DNA of 21,234 nt from Methylotenera_A sp031381645 (lineage in GTDB: Bacteria > Pseudomonadota > Gammaproteobacteria > Burkholderiales > Methylophilaceae): positions 1 to 21,234 of the forward strand of contig JANMYB010000072.1 of the NCBI GenBank assembly GCA_031381645.1. Direction: 5' to 3'. The position numbers and the translations under genes were made by a program. The notes beneath the pieces are model-generated. The model was not told where the DNA came from. It was given only the letters and a program-made list of their open reading frames with translations, and made no database searches. Numbering within the stretch: the stretch's first letter is position 1; each line of letters opens with the position of its first letter. This document shows, piece by piece, positions 1-8,208 of this stretch.

Positions 1-1008
1 AAAATCATGTGTTTGCGCGAAAAAATCTTCAGTTTTAATTAACAAAATTTCAGGTTTTAAAATCGGCCGTTCAGGGTCGTGCGCCAATAATCGATAACGC
101 GAATTCGCCTCTGCCCAAAACTGTTGCGCGGCCTTATCCACATTACCGTGTAAACAAATATTGGCACTTGGTGACAAGTAATCTAAAAAGCTTGCGGTCG
201 CGTCAAAAAACAACGGTAAATACCATTCAATACCGCCACTGGCGACGCCTTTACTGACATTTTTGTAGATAGTCGCGCGTTGCGGATCGCCTTCAAATTG
301 TTCACGAAAATTGCTTCTAAATTTAGCAATGCCCGCCTCATCAAGCGGGAACTCGCGCGCGGGCAATAATCGTATCTCGGGCACTGGATAAAGACTGCGC
401 TGGGTATCAATATCGAAGGTGCGAATGGTTTCAATTTCGTCGTCAAACAGGTCGATTCTGTAAGGTAGCGCGCTGCCCATGGGGAACAAATCGACCAAGC
501 CACCACGCACGCTAAATTCCCCTGGTGAAATGACTTGCGAAACATGGTGATAGCCCGCTTGCGCGCATTGATTTCGCAGCGCTTCTAAATTGAGCTTTTG
601 GCCTTTTTTAAGCATAAAAGTATACGCAGACAAATACGCAACTGACGGCAATCGCAATAAAGCCGTGGCGATTGGCACAATTACCACATCGCAAATACTC
701 TGGCTAATTTGGTACAAAGTCGCGAGCCGCTCTGAAATTAAATCTGGATGCGGCGAGAACACATCATATGGTAGCGTCTCCCAATCTGGCAGTAAATTTA
801 CTTGCAAAGTTGGCGCAAAATAGGCGATTTCCTGCAGCAAACGCTGCGCTTCAAACGCGTTTGACGTAATTACAACAAGCGGCGCATTTTTAGTCTGTGC
901 TGTTGTTTTTAAGCTACATGAAAGTGTTGCAAGAGATAAGCTATCTAAGCCATTGGCAGGATAAGAAAAACGACTTTTTTTGCCCTTTGTAGGCGGTATT
1001 AACTGCAT
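1..1008 (-). CDS. mfd: Transcription-repair coupling factor Mfd, N-terminal part (cut by window edge)
   Basis: The minus-strand frame runs open from an ATG at 1008 to the window edge and gives 336 residues, about the first 30% of a usual Mfd of roughly 1150 residues. It starts MQLIPPTKGKKSRFSYP and contains the UvrB-like region typical of the family: LLPDWETLPYDVFSPH, then ISPGEFSVRGGLVDLFPMG and the FDDEIETIRTFD stretch, which correspond to the damage-recognition and UvrA-binding module. The RNA polymerase interaction domain and the translocase motor lie outside the window. In the family, Mfd pushes RNA polymerase stalled at DNA damage off the template and recruits UvrA. It is divergent from rpiA across 111 bp. 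No clear ribosome binding site precedes the ATG. Identity is confident from the conserved N-terminal motifs. Confidence 0.93.
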   Translation of the reverse strand, partial: MQLIPPTKGKKSRFSYPANGLDSLSLATLSCSLKTTAQTKNAPLVVITSNAFEAQRLLQEIAYFAPTLQVNLLPDWETLPYDVFSPHPDLISERLATLYQISQSICDVVIVPIATALLRLPSVAYLSAYTFMLKKGQKLNLEALRNQCAQAGYHHVSQVISPGEFSVRGGLVDLFPMGSALPYRIDLFDDEIETIRTFDIDTQRSLYPVPEIRLLPAREFPLDEAGIAKFRSNFREQFEGDPQRATIYKNVSKGVASGGIEWYLPLFFDATASFLDYLSPSANICLHGNVDKAAQQFWAEANSRYRLLAHDPERPILKPEILLIKTEDFFAQTHDF

Positions 1009-1016
1009 AAAATGAC

Positions 1017-1046
1017 TTGAGTTTAAGGGTGGATTTTACCTATTAT
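1017..1046 (+). promoter_or_regulatory. Candidate sigma70 promoter for rpiA, in the mfd/rpiA divergent gap
   Basis: TTGAGT at 1017-1022 and TATTAT at 1041-1046 are separated by 18 bases, close to the sigma70 consensus, and point to rpiA. The same AT-rich patch reads TATAAT on the minus strand (1042-1047) and may also serve mfd, so this may be a back-to-back promoter. A GGGGAG ribosome binding site lies at 1105-1110, nine bases before the rpiA ATG. This is inferred by eye only. Confidence 0.45.
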
Positions 1047-1119
1047 AACTGTAATAAGGTCGCATCAATTAAGCCAACTTCATTCATACCAAAAATAAAA
1101 AAACGGGGAGACTAGCGCC

Positions 1120-1812
1120 ATGAACGATAAACCCATCAATGACAAACAGGCCGTTGCAATCCATGCTGCAAAATACGTGGAAAGCGGCATGTTGGTTGGC
1201 CTAGGTACGGGTTCTACCGCAAATTATTTCATCGAAGAACTCGCACGTCGCCAACTAGAAGAAAATCTAAAAGTGACGACGATTGCCAGCTCAAATATCA
1301 GCATGATTAAAGCGCAAAACTTGGGTTTAAACGTGATTGCACTAACACAAGTTGCAGAAATTGATTTGTATGTCGATGGCGCCGATGAAATTACGCCAGA
1401 CATGACGCTGCTAAAGGGTCGTGGCTATGATTTAGTACTAGAAAAACTACTGGCAAAAGCGGCCAAACAATTTTTAGTGGTCGCAGACAAAAGCAAATTG
1501 GTCGATCGCATCGGTACCAACTTTGCAATTCCCATTGAAGTGTTGCCAATAGCGTGGAAAGCCACGAAACGGAGTTTGGAAGTGGCTGGTGGCGTTGGAG
1601 ATTTACGCCAAAATACCGCCAAAGATGGCTTATCTATTAGCTCGCAAGGCAGCCTTATTTTGGACATGGCGTTTGATCAATCGATTTCTGAGGAATCGCT
1701 CAATCATCTCATTAACAACATACCTGGCGTGGTGGAGCATGGCATTTTTCGCGGCCTTACCAGCGTAGTGTTAATTGCTGGTGATGGCAAAGTTGAAGAG
1801 CGTTGGAAATAA
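1120..1812 (+). CDS. rpiA: Ribose-5-phosphate isomerase A
   Basis: RpiA interconverts ribose 5-phosphate and ribulose 5-phosphate in the cytoplasmic pentose phosphate pathway; in ribulose monophosphate methylotrophs it also feeds the formaldehyde acceptor cycle. The 230-residue product has the normal family length. Visible motifs are the phosphate loop GLGTGSTA (27-34), DGADEI (86-91) and KGRG (99-102) followed by the EK pair (E108-K109). K99 and E108 match the conserved active-site Lys and Glu of the family. The segment between them reads YDLVL instead of the more common GALTR-type sequence, a variant I believe occurs in other betaproteobacteria. The ATG at 1120 has a strong GGGGAG site nine bases upstream. 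The next gene follows 35 bases downstream on the same strand and may be co-transcribed. Confidence 0.96.
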   Translation: MNDKPINDKQAVAIHAAKYVESGMLVGLGTGSTANYFIEELARRQLEENLKVTTIASSNISMIKAQNLGLNVIALTQVAEIDLYVDGADEITPDMTLLKGRGYDLVLEKLLAKAAKQFLVVADKSKLVDRIGTNFAIPIEVLPIAWKATKRSLEVAGGVGDLRQNTAKDGLSISSQGSLILDMAFDQSISEESLNHLINNIPGVVEHGIFRGLTSVVLIAGDGKVEERWK

Positions 1813-1847
1813 AGCGGATTTTTAAGGCTAATTTTTGAGACTATTTT

Positions 1848-3287
1848 TTGTATAAATTTCATTACATCTTTCTGTTGCTTACGTTGGCTTTGGTTAGCTG
1901 CGATAAACCCACCTCACCGTTACCGCCCACCAAACCTTTGCCAGAGTTAGATAAAGCTAAAGTAATTACCTTCGTGACTATGAATAGTCCCAACACCTAT
2001 TATGTAAACGACAGTAACGAATTTTCTGGGCTAGAGTATGATTTGATTAAATTATTCATTAAAGAACTCAATGATGGCACGCAATTAAAACTGATTGTTG
2101 CCAACCATATTGACCAAATTTTACCTAGCGTTTTAAATGGAAAGGCTGACATCGCGGCGGCCGACATTAGCGTCACCGAAGCGCGCAAAAAGCGTATTAA
2201 TTTCACTACTCCGTATCAAGATGTACAACAACAAGTGGTTTATAACAAAGCGACGAACAAAAAACCACCTAAAAGCCCAAATGATTTGGTCGGCCTAAAT
2301 ATCGTTGTACCAACAGGAACAAGCTTTGCAGAGCGATTAAGCAAGTTGCGCGAGCATGAGCCTGACTTAACTTGGGAAGAGCGAGATAACGCGAATTCTG
2401 AAAAATTAATCGCCGAAGTAGCTAATGGCGAAATTGAATTTACTATTGCTGATAGCCATTTGATTTCAATTTTACAGAACTACTATCCCAATTTAGGCGT
2501 AGCTTTCGCAGTAGGTGAGCCAGAGAAAATTGCTTGGGCACTTTCTAAAGATGCTGATCCAAAACTACTTGAGAAAGCCAATACATTTTTTACCAAAATT
2601 AAAAATGATGGCACGTTGCGCAATTTGGTTGATCGCTATCATGGTAATGCAAAACGCCTTAACCCTTTGGATGTAAAGACTTTTTTAGTCAGAAGCAACA
2701 CGCTGCTACCTAAATATAAGCGTCTTTTTCAGCAAGCACAAGAAATCACTGGCATCGATTGGCGCTTGCTTGCGGCGATTAGTTACCAAGAATCACATTG
2801 GGACACGTTTAACACCTCGCCCACCAACGTGCGTGGACTGATGATGCTGACGGAATCCACCGCAGACCGCATGGGAGTCACAGACAGGTTAGATCCCAAG
2901 CAAAGTATCCCTGCTGGTGCAAAGTACATCAATTTAATGGTAGATACGATTCCAGATCGCGTTCCGCAGCCTGACCGTATTTATATGGCTTTGGCCTCGT
3001 ACAACATTGGCTATGCGCATGTGGAAGATGCGCGCGTGCTGGCGCAACGTTTAAAGCTTAACCCTAATAGCTGGGCCGACGTGAAAAAAACGCTGGTCAT
3101 GTTGAATAACCCTAGCTATTACGTGAATGCTAGATATGGTTATTGCAACTGTGGCCAACCAGTAATTTTTGTAGAATCCATACGTAGCTATCACAGTATC
3201 TTACTACGCTACCAGCCTAGCCATAATCCCGAGCAGAATGATTTTAAAATTGCAGGTGAAAAACAGATTTTAGCGGCGAATTTTTAA
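1848..3287 (+). CDS. mltF: MltF-type membrane-bound lytic murein transglycosylase (lipoprotein)
   Basis: Lytic transglycosylases of this type cleave peptidoglycan glycan strands to give 1,6-anhydromuramoyl ends, acting from the inner face of the outer membrane. The 479-residue protein begins with a short hydrophobic signal peptide ending in a lipobox, LVSC, with Cys18 as the predicted lipidated residue. Residues about 37-270 form a solute-binding-protein family 3 domain (FSGLEYDLIKLF, ADISVTEARKKRINFT). Residues about 285-440 form the SLT domain, with catalytic Glu315 in AAISYQESHWD and the following VRGLMMLT. Both domains match E. coli MltF. The only start that keeps the lipobox is TTG at 1848, with GAGA about seven bases upstream. 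It converges on serS across a 91-base gap that holds a repeat element. Confidence 0.9.
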   Translation: MYKFHYIFLLLTLALVSCDKPTSPLPPTKPLPELDKAKVITFVTMNSPNTYYVNDSNEFSGLEYDLIKLFIKELNDGTQLKLIVANHIDQILPSVLNGKADIAAADISVTEARKKRINFTTPYQDVQQQVVYNKATNKKPPKSPNDLVGLNIVVPTGTSFAERLSKLREHEPDLTWEERDNANSEKLIAEVANGEIEFTIADSHLISILQNYYPNLGVAFAVGEPEKIAWALSKDADPKLLEKANTFFTKIKNDGTLRNLVDRYHGNAKRLNPLDVKTFLVRSNTLLPKYKRLFQQAQEITGIDWRLLAAISYQESHWDTFNTSPTNVRGLMMLTESTADRMGVTDRLDPKQSIPAGAKYINLMVDTIPDRVPQPDRIYMALASYNIGYAHVEDARVLAQRLKLNPNSWADVKKTLVMLNNPSYYVNARYGYCNCGQPVIFVESIRSYHSILLRYQPSHNPEQNDFKIAGEKQILAANF

Positions 3288-3323
3288 TGTTTATCTCAAA
3301 AATACTTTTAGTTTGTAAAATAA

Positions 3324-3359
3324 CAGGCCTGCGAGCCGCATAGATATTGGTCTGCAGAA
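3324..3359 (-). repeat. Copy B of a dispersed 36-bp element, between convergent mltF and serS
   Basis: Read on the minus strand this aligns without gaps over 36 positions to the copy at 11650-11685, with 28 identities by eye. It contains CTGCAGACCAATAT and then ATGCGGC and CGCAGGCCTG. Self-complementarity is weaker than in the 11650 copy. It lies between two converging genes, where a bidirectional terminator would be expected. The flanks are AT-rich (3361-3375), so it may take part in ending transcription. The related coding copies lie in ispD and gluQ. Confidence 0.75.
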
Positions 3360-3378
3360 CATCTATTTTTAAAATAAC

Positions 3379-4734
3379 TTAAGAAATACTTAGCTTTTGT
3401 AGCCCATTCATATAAGGCTTAAGCACATTAGGAATTGTGACGCTGCCATCGGCATTTTGATAATTCTCTAACACCGCCACCAGCGTGCGCCCTACTGCTA
3501 AGCCCGAGCCATTCAGTGTATGCACAAATTCGGTTTTGCCTTGTGCATTTCTAAATCGCGCTTGTAAACGGCGTGCTTGAAACGCCTCGCAATTGCTCAC
3601 GCTAGAAATTTCTCTATAAGTATTTTGCGCAGGCAACCACACTTCTAAATCGTAGGTTTTAGCTGCACCAAACCCCATGTCACCGGTACATAAACTCACC
3701 ACGCGGTAAGGCAATTCCAATGCTTTTAAAATGTTCTCGGCATGGCCAACCATTTCTTCTAACGCCTCATAACTTTCGTCTGGATGCACAATCTGCACCA
3801 TCTCGACTTTATCAAACTGGTGTTGGCGTATCATGCCTTTGGTGTCTTTTCCGTAACTGCCTGCCTCTGAACGGAAACAAGGGGTATGCGCAGTCAGCTT
3901 AATCGGCAATGAATCTAGAGGAACGATTTCATCGCGCACGGTGTTGGTGAGAGTGACTTCAGATGTGGGGATTAAGAACCAATTTTTTGTAGGGGTAACT
4001 GCTGTAGTACCATCATTATTTAGTGACACTTCAATCGCCACAGCCTTAAAACTTGTACCTCCAAAACTAACCTGAAACAAATCTTTTTCAAACTTTGGCA
4101 ATTGACCAGTACCTTGCAAAGTCTCATCAGTCACAATGTAAGGCGTGTAGCATTCCTCGTAGCCATGCTGCTCAGTTTGAGTATCCAACATAAACTGTGC
4201 CAAGGCACGATGCAACTTGGCGATGCCACCACGCATAAAAGTAAAGCGCGTACCCGATAATTTAATACCTGTATCAAAATCTAGCCCAAGTGGTGTGCCA
4301 ACGTCAGTGTGGTCTTTTGGTTTAAAACCTTCTAATTTAAAATTTCGTGGTGTACCGACTTTGCGCACCTCTACATTGTCTGCTTCGCTTTTTCCTGCAG
4401 GCACGCTCTCATGTGCCAAATTAGGTACATTCAACATCAAGTCTTTTAGTTGCTCTTGAACCTCTGTTAAACGCGTTTCTCCAGCCTTCAACTGCTCGCC
4501 CAATCCTGCAACTTCCGCCATGATTACGCTTACATCTTCGCCCTTGGATTTTGCAAAACCAATGCTCTTGGAAGCCGCATTCCGCTTGGCTTGCAGAGCC
4601 TCTGTATTAGTCTGTATAGTTTTACGTTCAACTTCTAATTTGCTAAAGCCTGCCGCATCAAATACAAATCCGCGCTTTTCTAACTGCTTTGTAACGCCAT
4701 CCAAATCATTTCTTAATTGCTGAATATCTAACAT
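3379..4734 (-). CDS. serS: Serine--tRNA ligase
   Basis: SerRS is a class II aminoacyl-tRNA synthetase that charges tRNA-Ser, and tRNA-Sec where present, in the cytoplasm. The 451 residues show the N-terminal tRNA-binding coiled coil (about 1-105) and the catalytic core. Motif 2 is CFRSEAGSYGKDTKGMIRQHQF (286-307, written here as CFRSEAGSYG plus KDTKGMIRQHQF), and motif 3 is GSGLAVGRTLVAVLENYQ (409-426). It is roughly 20 residues longer than typical bacterial SerRS. The extra length lies at about 223-250, between KDLFQV and NWFLIPTSEV, where most homologues have only a short link. The ATG follows the rarA stop with no gap (TAA then ATG), so the two genes are probably translationally coupled. 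This is the last gene of the ftsK-lolA-TPR-rarA-serS series. Confidence 0.96.
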   Translation of the reverse strand: MLDIQQLRNDLDGVTKQLEKRGFVFDAAGFSKLEVERKTIQTNTEALQAKRNAASKSIGFAKSKGEDVSVIMAEVAGLGEQLKAGETRLTEVQEQLKDLMLNVPNLAHESVPAGKSEADNVEVRKVGTPRNFKLEGFKPKDHTDVGTPLGLDFDTGIKLSGTRFTFMRGGIAKLHRALAQFMLDTQTEQHGYEECYTPYIVTDETLQGTGQLPKFEKDLFQVSFGGTSFKAVAIEVSLNNDGTTAVTPTKNWFLIPTSEVTLTNTVRDEIVPLDSLPIKLTAHTPCFRSEAGSYGKDTKGMIRQHQFDKVEMVQIVHPDESYEALEEMVGHAENILKALELPYRVVSLCTGDMGFGAAKTYDLEVWLPAQNTYREISSVSNCEAFQARRLQARFRNAQGKTEFVHTLNGSGLAVGRTLVAVLENYQNADGSVTIPNVLKPYMNGLQKLSIS

Positions 4735-6072
4735 TTATTTTTTCGCTTTTTTATCTGACTGCTGTTTATCTAGGTCTTTGAGATGCATTAATTTTTCGCC
4801 TATTTTACCTTCTAAGCCACGCGGCGTGGGCACATAAAACTGCGGAGGTAAATTTTTACTTTCATATAACTCATCTGGAAAGTAATCCACGCCCGCCGCG
4901 TAAGCTTCAGGCTCGTTATGTGCATAACGATATTCTTTGCCATAATCTAATTCTTTCATCAGCTTAGTGGGCGCATTGCGCAAGTGCAATGGTACTGGCC
5001 GTGATTTATCTTGTGCCACAAAACTTTTGGCTTGGTTATAGGCGTTATAAGCGGCGTTGCTTTTGGGTGCCACTGCCAAATAAATTACCGCATTACTTAA
5101 CGCCAATTCACCTTCTGGTGAGCCCAGCCGCTCGTAAATTTGGCAGGCTTCTAAGCACATTCCCTGCGCGCGCGGGTCGGCCAAGCCAATATCTTCAATC
5201 GCCATACGCACAATGCGGCGACCTAAATAGAGTGGATCTGCGCCGCCATCAATCATGCGCAAAAACCAATATAAAGCGGCATCTGGGTTGCTACCGCGCA
5301 CCGATTTATGCAACGCAGAAATTTGATCGTAAAACGCTTCGCCGCCTTTATCAAAACGACGCAGTTTTTCTGCCATCGTGGTTTGCAAAAAGGCTTCGTC
5401 TATTTGCAAAATAGATGCTCCAGAAGCCGTATGAAATAAGGCTTGCAGGAAGTTAAATAAACGTCTTGCATCACCATCTGCGTAAGCGATTATCTGCTCG
5501 CGTACTTCGTCCGCAATGCTGATATCCTCAGCCACTAACAAGCGCGCACGCTCTAGCAACAAAGCCAGCTCTGGTTCGCTAAGGCTATTTAAAACAAATA
5601 CTTGTGCGCGGCTGAGTAACGCGCTATTGACTTCAAATGAGGGGTTTTCTGTGGTCGCGCCAATAAAGGTAATTAAGCCACTTTCTACAAACGGCAAAAA
5701 CGCATCTTGCTGACCTTTGTTAAAACGGTGCACTTCATCCACAAATAATATGGTTTTACGGCCATGCTGCTGCAGTGTAAGTTCAGCGCGCTCCACTGCA
5801 TCGCGGATATCTTTAATGCCAGAAAGCACAGCAGAAACCGCGATAAATTCGGCGTCTGCTGTGTTGGCAATTAGTCGTGCAAGCGTAGTTTTACCAACGC
5901 CAGGCGGTCCCCACAGTATCATCGATGGCAAATTACCCGATTGAAATGCTAATCGCAGCGGCTTGCTCTCGCCCAATAAATGCGATTGTCCAACGACTTC
6001 ATCCAGCGTTTTTGGGCGAAGTCTTTCAGCGAGCGGCGCTTGTGGGGCGTTAGGTTGAAATAGTGTGTTCAC
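4735..6072 (-). CDS. rarA: Replication-associated recombination protein A (AAA+ ATPase)
   Basis: RarA (MgsA) is a clamp-loader-like AAA+ ATPase that acts at stalled replication forks with SSB. The 445-residue product has normal length, with Walker A GPPGVGKT (55-62), Walker B ILFVDEVHRF (108-117) and sensor 1 GATTENPSFEVNSALLSR (138-155), followed by the C-terminal tetramerisation region (LRNAPTKLMKELDYGKEYRYAHN split over the last 100 residues). The start is GTG at 6072; no in-frame ATG gives the conserved N-terminus. A TATAAT lies on the minus strand at 6080-6085, only seven bases before the GTG. If it works as a -10 box, the message would be almost leaderless, but no good -35 is visible. 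The gene is 32 bases downstream of the TPR gene and abuts serS. Confidence 0.95.
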   Translation of the reverse strand: MNTLFQPNAPQAPLAERLRPKTLDEVVGQSHLLGESKPLRLAFQSGNLPSMILWGPPGVGKTTLARLIANTADAEFIAVSAVLSGIKDIRDAVERAELTLQQHGRKTILFVDEVHRFNKGQQDAFLPFVESGLITFIGATTENPSFEVNSALLSRAQVFVLNSLSEPELALLLERARLLVAEDISIADEVREQIIAYADGDARRLFNFLQALFHTASGASILQIDEAFLQTTMAEKLRRFDKGGEAFYDQISALHKSVRGSNPDAALYWFLRMIDGGADPLYLGRRIVRMAIEDIGLADPRAQGMCLEACQIYERLGSPEGELALSNAVIYLAVAPKSNAAYNAYNQAKSFVAQDKSRPVPLHLRNAPTKLMKELDYGKEYRYAHNEPEAYAAGVDYFPDELYESKNLPPQFYVPTPRGLEGKIGEKLMHLKDLDKQQSDKKAKK

Positions 6073-6104
6073 GGCATGAATTATACCGCGACTTAATGCG
6101 CATG

Positions 6105-7454
6105 TTACCAGCTAAAATCTTTGCGCACATCAATTGAAATAATGTGGCGATCAAAGCTATTCAGCTCGATATTAGAATCTACTTTACTGTAACTCACTTG
6201 CGGTCTAATCGACCAATCTCGCGCAGGAATAAAGTTTAAGCCCAATGAAGCATCGTATTGACGATCTTTACGTTTTTTCAAAAAAAATGGTTCATCTTCA
6301 TCGTTATTCCGCAATTCATAAGCGAACGATCCTTGCAGCTGCCATTGACTATTTAAACTCAGTTGACCACCAGTGCGTAGTCCACCGATATCTAGACTAA
6401 AATGATCGAATTGCGAATCACGCGCAACTTCGCGGCCGCTATAAATACTGGCGAATACCACTGGGCTCAAATCGCCTGAAAATACATGTGCCGCATTTAG
6501 GCCGAGGATGGTTCTATCGGCATTGCGAATCTCATTGCCATGATAGTTAAGGCGTGAATATTGCAAATAAGCGCCAATCTGATTGTTCGCATTGACGTTA
6601 TACAGCCACTGTGCTGTGGCGCCATAAGCGTGCCTAAAATTCTCAGAATCTAAATCAAAATGATTATCTTGTAAGGCGAATGAAAAATTATGCTGATTTT
6701 GCCGATATTGGAATCCTGCATTGAAATCGAGAGCGCTATTATCAAAAGCCGTTCGATCACTATTGATGCGGCTAGTGCCGCTTACTGCCCCAAACACAGC
6801 GAGTTTATCTGTAAAAGGATGACGCACTGAAACACCTGCCGCTAAGTTCATGAAGTTATCCGATTGCTCGCGCGCGCTATTATCTAGCTCAATAAGCAAG
6901 CCACCGAAGGCCGGCACCCCAATTGAACTGATGCTGGGCGCGCTACTTACGTTAGAATCGTAGCCTAAACCAAAATTAAGATAGGCGCCAAATGTGGTCG
7001 TGGTGCCTTCATTTTTTTGGATGGCAGTAAGTAATTTCTCGATCACTCGTTTGGTTTCAGCATCGGGATTTTGCTGTAACACATTATTGAATTCGGCTTT
7101 CGAGGCTTGCGTTTCACCGAGTATAAAATGCGCTTTCGCCATCTCCGCGCGAGCGTCTTTGTGATTGGGGTCTGTCGCCAACACGCGCTCTAAGGCAAAT
7201 GCACCACGTGTGGTATTGCCGCTTTCTATGGCCGCAACTCCCAGCAAATAGTCATAATCTACATCGCCTGCCCGCTCATCTTCCAGAGGCTCTAACAACC
7301 GATAAGCAGCATTAAAATCACCTTTGCGAATTAACGTTTCGGCTTCTTTTGTGACATCGTCTTGCGCTGCAACTAAAATTGTTGGTGTTGAGGCAAACAA
7401 AAATACTAACACGAGAGTTAGATAAGGTTTAATGAGTCGGGGGGAAAGCCGCAT
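6105..7454 (-). CDS. TPR protein with C-terminal outer-membrane beta-barrel (DUF560/Slam-like)
   Basis: The 449-residue product begins with a Sec signal peptide (hydrophobic 11-29, likely cleaved near Ala29-Ala30). Residues about 33-145 are tetratricopeptide-like helices (YRLLEPLEDE, YLLGVAAIESGN, ARAEMAKAHFILGETQASKAEF). From about 154 to the end the sequence alternates polar and aromatic residues as in a beta-barrel, opens with FGLGYDSNVSSA (161-172), a hallmark of DUF560 proteins, and ends in an aromatic residue (DFSW), as barrels recognised by BAM usually do. Characterised members (Slam in Neisseria) move lipoproteins to the cell surface, but many DUF560 barrels have no known client, and none is visible here. 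The gene sits between lolA and rarA. The ATG at 7454 has no strong ribosome binding site, and the 142-base upstream gap is very AT-rich. Confidence 0.75.
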   Translation of the reverse strand: MRLSPRLIKPYLTLVLVFLFASTPTILVAAQDDVTKEAETLIRKGDFNAAYRLLEPLEDERAGDVDYDYLLGVAAIESGNTTRGAFALERVLATDPNHKDARAEMAKAHFILGETQASKAEFNNVLQQNPDAETKRVIEKLLTAIQKNEGTTTTFGAYLNFGLGYDSNVSSAPSISSIGVPAFGGLLIELDNSAREQSDNFMNLAAGVSVRHPFTDKLAVFGAVSGTSRINSDRTAFDNSALDFNAGFQYRQNQHNFSFALQDNHFDLDSENFRHAYGATAQWLYNVNANNQIGAYLQYSRLNYHGNEIRNADRTILGLNAAHVFSGDLSPVVFASIYSGREVARDSQFDHFSLDIGGLRTGGQLSLNSQWQLQGSFAYELRNNDEDEPFFLKKRKDRQYDASLGLNFIPARDWSIRPQVSYSKVDSNIELNSFDRHIISIDVRKDFSW

Positions 7455-7596
7455 GCTTTGATTGATTATTTTAAAATTATTTTAAAATAATAATGAATTA
7501 CAGCAATTTAATAAAGTTAAAAGTTAAGTTTTGGGGCAATAAAAAATGTTTGTTGTGGTTTCGCAACTTTTGCACTCACCTGCTTTACTTGCCCGT
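7455..7596. other. AT-rich gap between lolA stop and the TPR gene start
   Basis: This 142-base interval holds no convincing gene. It contains a perfect 16-base AT palindrome, ATTATTTTAAAATAAT, at 7476-7491, about 22 bases before the TPR gene start, and a second shorter ATTTTAAAAT just next to it. Such sequence could be an upstream promoter element or a nucleoid-protein site for the TPR gene. No GC-rich terminator hairpin after lolA was found. Confidence 0.35.
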
Positions 7597-8208
7597 TTAC
7601 TCGCCCACCACATCTACCCCTTTTGGCGGCGTAAACAAAAATGTGGCATCTTCCAACTTCGGATTGCGCTCAACTTCATCAAACGTAATATGTGTAATGT
7701 GATTAAAACTGTCGTAAATCTCCATTTTACGTAGTTTATCGGCCTTAAAACCCAGCAAAACACGCTCAAAACCGCTCTCTTTATTTTTCGGCAAGGCCAG
7801 CACCCAAGCCAGACCATCTTTGCGCGTCGCATTTTTAAGTGTGAAGCTTTTTTCTACTGCCTCACCACCCGCCAACATAGCGGCAGGACTTGAGCCTAAG
7901 GTTTTACTAAGTTGCCGAACAGTCACTTGCTGCAGTTCAGTATCATATAAAAATACGTCCTTGCCATCGCTCACAATTTGCTGTTCGTAGGGTTTTTTAC
8001 AATCCCAACGGAATTTATTCGGTCGCTGAAGTTGCATGATACCTTCAACCTCTTGCTCTTTGCGACCCTGTTTGTCTTTCACCACTTGGCTAAACTGGGC
8101 GCGCATGGTGTTGGTGGTGTTGAAGAAATCGCGCAGACTAGAAACGCCATCTGCTATCGCCAGATTGGCAAACATCATCAGAAAAACCAATAAAACTTTA
8201 CTCGTCAC
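7597..8208 (-). CDS. lolA: Outer-membrane lipoprotein carrier protein LolA
   Basis: LolA is the periplasmic chaperone that takes lipoproteins from the LolCDE transporter and delivers them to the outer-membrane receptor LolB. The 203-residue product has a signal peptide (hydrophobic 5-17, likely cleaved after Ala19) and then the LolA fold signature: MRAQFSQVVKDKQGR, GIMQLQRPNKFRWDCKKPYEQ, VSDGKDVFLYD and the C-terminal FLFTPPKGVDVV. The start is GTG at 8208, which overlaps the ftsK stop by 11 bases; AAGGCGG just upstream of it serves as a ribosome binding site inside ftsK, so translation is probably coupled. The ftsK-lolA order is usual in betaproteobacteria. Confidence 0.95.
   Translation of the reverse strand: MTSKVLLVFLMMFANLAIADGVSSLRDFFNTTNTMRAQFSQVVKDKQGRKEQEVEGIMQLQRPNKFRWDCKKPYEQQIVSDGKDVFLYDTELQQVTVRQLSKTLGSSPAAMLAGGEAVEKSFTLKNATRKDGLAWVLALPKNKESGFERVLLGFKADKLRKMEIYDSFNHITHITFDEVERNPKLEDATFLFTPPKGVDVVGE

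Noticed and set aside
829..845. CCTGCAGCAA inside mfd as a copy of the element
   Set aside because: It encodes the ordinary EAQRLLQEIA of Mfd and agrees with the element only at the PstI-like core.
4390..4415. CCTGCAGG inside serS as a fifth copy of the 36-bp element
   Set aside because: Only the first eight bases agree, and the codons encode the conserved HESVPAGK of SerRS, so the match is chance.
4989..5414. A 141-residue plus-strand frame opposite rarA
   Set aside because: It is wholly antisense to a gene with intact AAA+ motifs and its translation is low in complexity without family features; it is a shadow frame.
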